Shown here piece by piece: positions 57,230 to 64,000 of a DNA stretch of 64,000 nucleotides. Where the stretch lies: positions 1 through 64,000 of the forward strand of contig JAQZAZ010000029.1 in assembly GCA_029239355.1 (NCBI GenBank), in the 5' to 3' direction. Under the pieces are notes generated by a model. It searched no databases. It was not told the origin of the DNA and worked only from the letters and a program-made list of their open reading frames with translations. The number at the start of each line of letters is the position of its first letter. Position 1 is the stretch's first letter. This DNA comes from Sphingobacterium sp. GTDB lineage: Bacteria; Bacteroidota; Bacteroidia; Sphingobacteriales; Sphingobacteriaceae. Position numbers and translations under genes: made by a program.

Positions 57230-59746
57230 ATGACTAATTTTAAAAAAATTAAAAAACCATTACTCTATGCTGGCCTTGGTATGGCTCTTTTTAGCCAAGC
57301 AGCATATGCTCAAAAATCGAGCTCAATCGCAGATCAACTGCAGCTTACTTGGCAAGTCAAGGAGGGGCAAAATATCCGCAAAAATCCCATGTCCACAATC
57401 ATTCTAAAAAACAAGGGAAAAAGTGCGGTACAACTAAATGACTGGAGCCTCTGGTTTAATTTTATCCGGTCAATTGATCCCGATAAAGTAGATAAACGAT
57501 TTGCGATTGACCACAGGAATGGCGACCTATTTCAAGTACGCTTTAAGAAAGACAATTTTCTATTAAACGCACAAGATACGATCCATATTGATTTCACCAC
57601 AACGGGATTAGTTAATTATACCGACGGACCAATCGGTTTATATATTAAAAATAATAAAACCGGACTTTCAACCAACCTTCAGAACTACACTGCTGTGAAA
57701 ACAGCACCTCAATCCGATGCTGAAAAAACGGATTATTGGTCTTATAAATATGACCAAAATAAACTTACCGAAGGTATAGAGGCGCAGGCCATTATCCCCC
57801 TACCCAGTAATATTAGTATTAACAATAATACAAAGTTCAATATAACGACCGGTACAAGAGTATTTGCCGACAGTGAATTCTCTTCTGAAGTAGTTTTCTT
57901 GACAGATTTTCTGAACAAGTACACGGGAATCGAGCTATCTCCTTCCCCGGAAAAAGAGGATGGAATTGTTATCGTCAAAGCAACTGATCTAAAACCTGAA
58001 TCCTATAGGTTAAACATTGATGCAAAGGGTATACACATAGAGGCATCGGATAAAGCCGGTGCATTTTATGCCATACAATCGTTAAAATCACTGCTCGATC
58101 ATCAACAATGGAGTAAAAACGCAAAATCAATTGCCTTACCACACGCAAAAATAGAAGATAGCCCACGTTATGGCTACCGTGGCCTGATGCTTGATGCAGC
58201 CCGTAATTTTCACAGCAAAGCAGAAGTGCTGCGCATTTTGGATCTGATGGCTGCCTACAAATTAAATAAGTTCCATTTTCACTTTATCGACGACGAAGGT
58301 TGGCGATTGGAAATTCCATCCCTACCCGAGCTGACGGCAGTGGGCGCCAACCGCACTGCTGATTTTGAGGATGGCAAAGGCATTCAGCCAGCTTACGGTT
58401 CTGGGGCAACTGCAAAAGCGCATCAATTCTACACCGTAGCTGATTATATCGAAATCTTGCAATACGCACAAGCAAGACATATTGACGTAATTCCTGAAGT
58501 CGAAACACCGGGGCATGCCCGTGCGGCGATCAAAGCCATGCGTGCGCGCTTTGCGCATTATACCAAGCTGGGTGACAAGCAGAAAGCAGAAGAGTTTTTG
58601 CTGGATGATGCGGATGATCAATCGGTGTACAACTCCGCTCAAAACTGGAACGACAATGTAATGAACCCAGCCCTACCCTCGACCTATCATTTCCTGAGCA
58701 AGGTGGTTGACGAAATCAAAGCTATCCACGAAAAAGCTGGTGTTCCATTAAAAATTATCGATTTGGGAGGCGACGAGACTCCTAGCGGAGTTTGGGAAAA
58801 ATCCCCCAAAGTACTTGCCTTCATGAAAGAGAACAACATGACCAATGTCTTGGATGTATGGCCCTTCTACATTGCCAAAATAAATAAACTTGTCCAGGAC
58901 AAGGGCTTAACAATGTCCGGTTGGGAAGAGATGGGTATGCGCAATAAAGGAAAGGGTATGCAGGTCAATGCCGAATTAGGCAGATCCGGCATTCATCTCA
59001 ATGTATGGAATAATCTTCCGGGACAAGGACAAGAAGACCTGGCCTATAAATTAGCGAATGCAGGCTATAAGGTTGTGTACACAAGTGCTGCTAACAATTA
59101 CCTGGATATGTCATGGGACCGCGACTTTGCCGATCCGGGCCATAGCTGGGTAGGCACAGTCAACCTGAACAAAACCTATTCATTCGCACCGGAAAATTTC
59201 TTCATCAACTTGCGTAAAGACGATACTGGAAAAGACCTTGTAAAGGAAGCCTATACGAACAAAGAACAGCTTACTGCCGAAGGAAAGAAGAATCTACTCG
59301 GAATCAAGGGCGCGCTATGGGCCGAAAAGGTATCCACAGATCAACGGCTTGAGGAGATGATATTCCCGCGACTAATCGCTATTGCCGATCGTGCCTGGGC
59401 CCAGGAACAGGCTTGGGAGAAAGGAAATTCTTATGATCAAGCGACCTATCGTAAAGCCTATACTGCCTTTATTAAGAAATTAGGCGAGGATGAATTGAAG
59501 AAACTGGATATTGTTAATGGGGGTTATACCTATCGCCTTCCGAAACTTGGAATTAAAAAGGAGGGTAACCAGCTCTATATCAATACAGATTATCCCGGAT
59601 TCAAAGTCTATTATACAGACAATGGAAGCACGCCGACATTAAAGTCAAAACAAGTAAATGGCGCAATCCCTTTTCAGGCGGACAAGAAATATCTATTCAA
59701 AGTAGTTGACGCTACAGGTAGATCCGGAGACGTTATTGCTTATTAA
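57230..59746 (+). CDS. GH20 beta-N-acetylhexosaminidase (chitobiase type)
   Basis: This 838-residue secreted enzyme has a signal peptide (ALFSQAAYAQ), a cellulose-binding-like CHB_HEX N-domain (about 30-170), a GH20b domain (about 185-310), the GH20 catalytic barrel (about 315-690) and a C-terminal CHB_HEX_C domain. The catalytic pair is D515-E516 in LGGDETPSG, and HFHFIDDEGWRLEIP lies at the start of the barrel. It releases terminal GlcNAc or GalNAc from chitobiose or host glycans. Its neighbours (SusCD unit on the same strand, NagB-like fusion downstream) fit use of GlcNAc. Its promoter region has TATATTTA at 57199-57206. Confidence 0.93.
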   Translation: MTNFKKIKKPLLYAGLGMALFSQAAYAQKSSSIADQLQLTWQVKEGQNIRKNPMSTIILKNKGKSAVQLNDWSLWFNFIRSIDPDKVDKRFAIDHRNGDLFQVRFKKDNFLLNAQDTIHIDFTTTGLVNYTDGPIGLYIKNNKTGLSTNLQNYTAVKTAPQSDAEKTDYWSYKYDQNKLTEGIEAQAIIPLPSNISINNNTKFNITTGTRVFADSEFSSEVVFLTDFLNKYTGIELSPSPEKEDGIVIVKATDLKPESYRLNIDAKGIHIEASDKAGAFYAIQSLKSLLDHQQWSKNAKSIALPHAKIEDSPRYGYRGLMLDAARNFHSKAEVLRILDLMAAYKLNKFHFHFIDDEGWRLEIPSLPELTAVGANRTADFEDGKGIQPAYGSGATAKAHQFYTVADYIEILQYAQARHIDVIPEVETPGHARAAIKAMRARFAHYTKLGDKQKAEEFLLDDADDQSVYNSAQNWNDNVMNPALPSTYHFLSKVVDEIKAIHEKAGVPLKIIDLGGDETPSGVWEKSPKVLAFMKENNMTNVLDVWPFYIAKINKLVQDKGLTMSGWEEMGMRNKGKGMQVNAELGRSGIHLNVWNNLPGQGQEDLAYKLANAGYKVVYTSAANNYLDMSWDRDFADPGHSWVGTVNLNKTYSFAPENFFINLRKDDTGKDLVKEAYTNKEQLTAEGKKNLLGIKGALWAEKVSTDQRLEEMIFPRLIAIADRAWAQEQAWEKGNSYDQATYRKAYTAFIKKLGEDELKKLDIVNGGYTYRLPKLGIKKEGNQLYINTDYPGFKVYYTDNGSTPTLKSKQVNGAIPFQADKKYLFKVVDATGRSGDVIAY

Positions 59747-59790
59747 AAACGAAACGCGATGATTACAACAAAAACAGTAACATAAAGAAA

Positions 59791-59877
59791 GCCATCAGTG
59801 AAATGGTGAAATAATACCTCTGATGGCCGTTTAAAACTAGAAAGGGGATGTTTTTCGAATAGAAAACATCCCCTTTT
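59791..59877. terminator. Two hairpins between convergent genes
   Basis: GCCATCAG (59791-59798) pairs with CTGATGGC (59820-59827), and AAAGGGGATGTTTT (59841-59854) pairs with AAAACATCCCCTTTT (59863-59877). The second is a typical bidirectional terminator; together they end the hexosaminidase gene and the minus-strand receptor gene. Confidence 0.88.
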
Positions 59878-59906
59878 ATTTGTATTAACAATTAAATACT
59901 ATTTTT

Positions 59907-62402
59907 TTAAAACTTGTAGCTCAATGAAACAGCCGCATTTCTCGGGTCGATCTGATTGATAAAACCTCCACGGAAATACGAGTTTAAGCCAATTTCATTG
60001 GTAATATTGTTAACAAAAACTTTCGCATCAAACCTACGCCATTTATAACCCACCTGTGCATTTAAAGTTGTATAAGCAGGCATATTGAACGGTTCAGTTC
60101 CATAATATTCACCATGGCCCTGTGGCGTTAAACTATATTCATTTACCGGACGATCGCCCACATAATACACTCCGGCACTCAAACTCAGATTTCTTAAGGT
60201 GCCTTGATTGAAGACATACTGTACCCATGCATTGGCTGTATGTTTTGGCGCATTCATTGGCGCAGAACCGTTCATATAGGATGGCGAATTTTTATATCGG
60301 GCGTCTAAATATGCATAGCCCAGCATCACTGTTAGATTTTCCAACACACGACCATTTAATTCTGCTTCGATACCATCCCTGATTAAATCCCCAGCTTTAA
60401 AATAAAGACCCGTCGGCTGATTTGCATCGTTATATTCAGCATTCGTTAAGTCCGATGTATAAATGTGGAAATAAGTTAAGTTGAACCGTAATCTGTTACC
60501 CAACCAATCTGATTTGATTCCTGCCTCGAATTGCTCGGTCTTTGAAGCTCCAGCCTTCGTTCCGTCAGTTAAAAGGTTGGCAGCACTTCTGAGATTGGTC
60601 GAGTTCGTATAAGATCCGAATACATTGAAATTCTCGAAAGGTGTTACAATAACGCCCGCCATTGGATTCCAAGCTGATTCCCTTTTATTTCCGTTTGAAG
60701 TAAAGTCCTTTGTTGTGATTTCAGAATAACGTAAACCTAGTACTGCCTTAATGTATTTATTGAATTCAATGACATCCTGTGCCATAAAACCAATAGAAGA
60801 ATAGTAATTTCTAACTGGCGTTTTAGCCTCGAAAGCCACTTTCTTTCCTGTCTGTTTATTCCCCAGTGAATCTACATAAGATACTTGGGTCAAATCGTTG
60901 GCCCAGTCGCCATGAATGTCAATCACGTCAATTGTGCCTCCAGCTAATGCTGATTGGCCTGCCTTTGACAAGAGAACTTTACTGTCCAACAAGCCCAATT
61001 TGGTACCAAACGAAGTGGTTGTTGCATCAGCAATACGATAGTCAACTCCTGCCTGTACCAAATGTTTTACTTTGCCTGTATAAAGATCTTTTCCAATCAG
61101 ATCAAACTGAAACGTCTTGTTCTTATCATCCCTTAAGCTCTTACTCATCTTGCGCGAAAAGGTATTGTATTTTTTCTCACTATCCTCTATCAGCGTAGCC
61201 GATGTTGTCAAGTTATCGACCTGATAAGATGATGTTGCTATTGATGCCCGAATGCTCCAACGGTCGCTCAATTCATGATTGATCTGCCCCATAAAACTCT
61301 TCATCTCAGTATTAACATTATCCGAATTCATTCCCAAGAATTTATTGTTCGGAATGACGTACAGGGCATTGACACCTTGTGATGGATTTAAATTGACGGC
61401 CGAATTTACCGGCGTACGATTATCGTTAAAATAGTCTCCTTCTAATGTAACCGTTGTTCTATCCGTCGGTTTCCATGCCAGAGAAGGGTTCAGATAAACA
61501 CGGTTGGCCGAAAGCCCTTTTCTGAAACTATCGTTTCTTTCATAAGCCCCGTCCATACGGAAAGCAACCGTTTCCTTTTTATCCAATACGGTTTGAAAGT
61601 CAAATGTTGGACGAAACTGTCCCCAGCTACCCACACGTACACCAACCTCTCCAGCGTTTGTAAAATTAGGTGTTTTAGTAACCACATTAATCACGCCGCC
61701 GGCATTACCGATATCAGTAATAACACCTTGTGTCACCGCAGCGGATCCTTTGATCATCTGGATAGACTCGACCCCCTGCATATCAACTACACCAGAAGCG
61801 GTTTGAAACTGTGAATCCATACGCACCCCATTCTTCAAAACCGGCACCCCCCTGAAACCACGTGTAGATAATGATTCTTTAACACCACCGTATGAACCGA
61901 ACAGCGTGACACCAGGAATATTTCTTACAGCATCTGTCAACGTTAATATCCCTTGGTCCTGAATCACCTTATTGGAAATCACAGAAATACTCTGAATCTG
62001 ATCGGAGGGTTTTAATGGCATACGCGTAATCATCTCAAGCCCCTTGGGTTTTTTGTTGCGCTCACCAAACACTTCCACTTCATCAATCGCTTGCTCATTA
62101 CTGACCAACACCACCGGCTTAATAACAACCTCAGGGCTAGTCGAAGTAAAGACATAATCAAGCGAAGTCGTTTGGTAACCTAAATAAGTAAAGCGGATAA
62201 CTGCATTTTGGTCGACTCCATGTAATCTAAAATGACCTTTATGATCTGTACGCACCGTTTTATCGCCAATTGAAACGGTCACCGAACTTAACGGATTGTT
62301 GTTTGCATCAACAACCTTCCCTTTGACGATTCCTGAGGTTTGAGCATATACAGCGCTTCCGATTAAAAATGTAGAGGCAAGAGCAAGTAAGTGTTTGTCC
62401 AT
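59907..62402 (-). CDS. TonB-dependent siderophore receptor
   Basis: This 831-residue outer-membrane protein has a signal peptide (LIGSAVYAQ), a carboxypeptidase-regulatory-like domain (about 25-105), a plug of the siderophore-receptor family (PSDQIQSISVISNKVIQDQG, GVTLFGSYGGVKESLSTRGF, VESIQMIKGSAAVTQGVI) and a barrel ending AAVSLSYKF. The plug pattern is that of ferrichrome/hydroxamate-type receptors. The frame reaches a TTG at 62420, but the ATG at 62402 gives the signal peptide, and the TTG lies in the operator. The gene is alone, with its own operator (site C) at the promoter. Confidence 0.92.
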   Translation of the reverse strand: MDKHLLALASTFLIGSAVYAQTSGIVKGKVVDANNNPLSSVTVSIGDKTVRTDHKGHFRLHGVDQNAVIRFTYLGYQTTSLDYVFTSTSPEVVIKPVVLVSNEQAIDEVEVFGERNKKPKGLEMITRMPLKPSDQIQSISVISNKVIQDQGILTLTDAVRNIPGVTLFGSYGGVKESLSTRGFRGVPVLKNGVRMDSQFQTASGVVDMQGVESIQMIKGSAAVTQGVITDIGNAGGVINVVTKTPNFTNAGEVGVRVGSWGQFRPTFDFQTVLDKKETVAFRMDGAYERNDSFRKGLSANRVYLNPSLAWKPTDRTTVTLEGDYFNDNRTPVNSAVNLNPSQGVNALYVIPNNKFLGMNSDNVNTEMKSFMGQINHELSDRWSIRASIATSSYQVDNLTTSATLIEDSEKKYNTFSRKMSKSLRDDKNKTFQFDLIGKDLYTGKVKHLVQAGVDYRIADATTTSFGTKLGLLDSKVLLSKAGQSALAGGTIDVIDIHGDWANDLTQVSYVDSLGNKQTGKKVAFEAKTPVRNYYSSIGFMAQDVIEFNKYIKAVLGLRYSEITTKDFTSNGNKRESAWNPMAGVIVTPFENFNVFGSYTNSTNLRSAANLLTDGTKAGASKTEQFEAGIKSDWLGNRLRFNLTYFHIYTSDLTNAEYNDANQPTGLYFKAGDLIRDGIEAELNGRVLENLTVMLGYAYLDARYKNSPSYMNGSAPMNAPKHTANAWVQYVFNQGTLRNLSLSAGVYYVGDRPVNEYSLTPQGHGEYYGTEPFNMPAYTTLNAQVGYKWRRFDAKVFVNNITNEIGLNSYFRGGFINQIDPRNAAVSLSYKF

Positions 62403-62419
62403 GTTAATAATTTTGGGCA

Positions 62420-62443
62420 ATTATTTTTAATTAATCTAAATAG
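62420..62443 (-). promoter_or_regulatory. Candidate iron-responsive operator, site C
   Basis: Read on the minus strand it holds TATTTAGATTAATT and ends in AAATAAT, matching site A (7171-7194) at 22 of 24 bases. It begins 5 bases after the -7 element TACCTTTG (62456-62449), so it covers the expected transcription start. A clear -33 TTG is not present. Confidence 0.7.
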
Positions 62444-62487
62444 TCTGGCAAAGGTATTAAATTTTTCCTTGCTAGAATAATTAAAAA

Positions 62488-62523
62488 CAAAAAAGCTCTG
62501 AACCACCTATGGTTCAGAGCTTT
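62488..62523 (-). terminator. Terminator of the NagB-PIG-L gene
   Basis: AAAGCTCTGAACCA (62492-62505) pairs with TGGTTCAGAGCTTT (62510-62523), with an A-run that gives T on the minus strand. Confidence 0.93.
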
Positions 62524-62544
62524 CCTATATTAGTTTGGACTAAG

Positions 62545-64000
62545 TTAGTCAAATTTCCATCGCACAAAAGCTTCTATCGCTTCGTAATTAGCTAAACCTA
62601 ACCTATCATATACCGACGCTGTGTCACTCGTACGGTCTTCTGCGCGTACCCAAAATTCACGTGGATCATCGCCCGGGAATACAGGTAAATCTTTTTGGGA
62701 TTGGTGTTTGAAGATCGCTAAACGCTTGCGGTATACCTCTTGTGGCGATAGGGGAACGGCCATTTCAATCTCATGGATTGGGTATTCGTGCCATGCGCCT
62801 CTATACAACCACAACCAACAATCTTTTGTCCACTCGTCAGTTTTGCTCAATCTTCTCAAAGCCTCAAATAAAATATCGAAACATACTTTATGTGTACCAT
62901 GTGGATCAGCAAAATCTCCTGCTGCGAATACTTGATGTGGCTTTACCTGCCGCAACAATTCCATTGTTTGCTGGATATCGTCTTCAAACGATACTTCCTT
63001 CGCAAATTTTTGTCTGTCATAGAATGGCAGATCCTGGAAGTGGATATTTTCATCTGGCAATCCGACTAAACGAGCACCGGCAATGGCTTCTCCTTTACGG
63101 ATCAATGCCTTTATTTTGCGAACAAGTTCGGTATCGATCTGATTTGGTTTTTTCGTTGCAAAGATTGCCCTTTCTTCATCATAAATCTGATTGATCTGAG
63201 CGGCCTCTGCTTTCGCACCGATTTGATTTGCCAGATCCTCCGCAAACTCCAGGTAACGGACCACATCATCATCCCATACCGCGGTATTACCACAAGTTTG
63301 GTAAGCTACATGAACATTGTGTCCTTGATCTGCCAAACGAATAAATGTTCCGCCCATGGAGATGACATCATCATCCGGGTGTGGAGAAAAGACTATCACA
63401 TTTTTCTTAGCCGGATTAGCACGCTCCGGACGTTGTGAATCGTCTACGTTAGGCTTACCACCTGGCCAACCTGTAATTGTATGTTGAAGTTCATTGAAAA
63501 TACGGATGTTGATATTATAAGCAGGGCCAGTTTCTGTCACCAGTTTTGCCATGCCATGAGCATTATAATCTTCATCGGTAAGTTTCAAAATCGGCTTATT
63601 AATCTCCAAAGCTAACCAAACGACTGCCTTTTTGATCAACGACGGTGTCCAGGTAACATCTTCGGCCAACCATGGAAGATCAAAACGTGTCAGTAACGAT
63701 GCAGCTGCCTCGTCCAAAATGAACTCTACATTGTCCGATAATTGAAGATATGTCGCTGGAATCTCTGCCGATATCTCGCCCTCAACAGCTTTTTTTATGA
63801 TCTCAGCTTTTGTTTCAGTCCAAGCCATCAAGATAATCTCTCTTGCTTTGAAAATAGTACCTACACCCATTGTGATGGCTTTTCTTGGCACATTTTCTTT
63901 TCCACCGAAAGCACGTGATGCGTCGCGACGCGTTAAGTCATCTAAAGTTACAATACGAGTACCGGAGTTTGGCGCAGAACCTGGTTCGTTGAAACCGATG
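62545..64000 (-). CDS. nagB: Glucosamine-6-phosphate deaminase fused to a PIG-L/LmbE domain (cut by right edge)
   Basis: The frame is open to base 64000 on the minus strand, so the start lies outside; 484 codons are visible. The first part is the C-terminal half of NagB (GFNEPGS, TRIVTLDDLTRRDASR, PRKAITMGVGTIFKAREI), which converts GlcN-6-P to fructose-6-P and ammonia. From about visible residue 205 follows a PIG-L/LmbE deacetylase-like domain with zinc motif SPHPDDDVI and a further DPHGTHK. This fusion is known in Bacteroidota. The second domain could remove acetyl groups from GlcNAc derivatives; its role is not established. Apparent starts at a GTG (63891) within the window are not real. 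Confidence 0.92.
   Translation of the reverse strand, partial: IGFNEPGSAPNSGTRIVTLDDLTRRDASRAFGGKENVPRKAITMGVGTIFKAREIILMAWTETKAEIIKKAVEGEISAEIPATYLQLSDNVEFILDEAAASLLTRFDLPWLAEDVTWTPSLIKKAVVWLALEINKPILKLTDEDYNAHGMAKLVTETGPAYNINIRIFNELQHTITGWPGGKPNVDDSQRPERANPAKKNVIVFSPHPDDDVISMGGTFIRLADQGHNVHVAYQTCGNTAVWDDDVVRYLEFAEDLANQIGAKAEAAQINQIYDEERAIFATKKPNQIDTELVRKIKALIRKGEAIAGARLVGLPDENIHFQDLPFYDRQKFAKEVSFEDDIQQTMELLRQVKPHQVFAAGDFADPHGTHKVCFDILFEALRRLSKTDEWTKDCWLWLYRGAWHEYPIHEIEMAVPLSPQEVYRKRLAIFKHQSQKDLPVFPGDDPREFWVRAEDRTSDTASVYDRLGLANYEAIEAFVRWKFD

Overview
The window comes from a member of the Bacteroidota, most probably Sphingobacterium or a close relative in the Sphingobacteriaceae. The support is: a SusC/SusD pair behind an ECF sigma and FecR-type anti-sigma factor; GLPGLI, DUF4374, PafA and OMP beta-barrel families; several promoters of the Bacteroidota form (TTG about 19-20 bp upstream of TAnnTTTG); few Shine-Dalgarno sequences at start codons; and no sign of phage or plasmid content. 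Most of it is ordinary chromosome: short operons separated by clear hairpin terminators. I see no CRISPR array, intact insertion sequence or rRNA.

Layout. 1-1.7 kb: the tail of an ABC exporter gene and an HPr-kinase/PEPCK-like kinase, probably the end of a peptide modification/export cluster lying to the left. 1.75-3.3 kb: an S41 lipoprotein protease. 3.4-9.8 kb: a divergent iron-uptake locus, with a TonB receptor and DUF4374 lipoprotein on the minus strand and two small membrane proteins plus a PepSY protein on the plus strand. 9.8-22.4 kb: rarA, a TPR protein, a Prc-type protease, a UDP-glucose dehydrogenase, two universal stress proteins around a DoxX gene, an LD-carboxypeptidase, and a metG whose 5' end (with the HIGH motif) is missing. 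22.4-38 kb, mostly minus strand: a GLPGLI/outer-membrane-protein pair, an Rrf2 regulator, pafA, uvrA, ecotin (plus strand), typA, kbl, an ABC permease and a DUF2147 protein. 38-47 kb: a small YvlD/holin-like membrane protein, a metal P-type ATPase, pgi, prfB with its programmed +1 frameshift, and a processive glycosyltransferase followed by a nucleotide-sugar dehydrogenase. 47-57 kb: an ECF sigma / FecR / SusC / SusD / phosphoesterase-propeller unit. 57-64 kb: tRNA-Glu, a GH20 beta-hexosaminidase, a siderophore-type TonB receptor and a glucosamine-6-phosphate deaminase/PIG-L fusion cut by the right edge.

How the genes connect. The two iron-type TonB receptors and the PepSY operon share a 24-bp operator-like sequence at their promoters, which suggests one metal-responsive regulator for loci 53 kb apart. 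The sigma/anti-sigma/SusCD unit is a self-contained signal-and-uptake system. The nearby GH20 enzyme and the NagB-PIG-L fusion point to N-acetylglucosamine-containing glycans, although they are not in the same operon. The glycosyltransferase and its neighbouring dehydrogenase look like a compact exopolysaccharide module.

No completely new system is evident. The strongest anomalies are the metG lacking its HIGH region, the shared operator at three promoters, and the compact glycosyltransferase/dehydrogenase pair.
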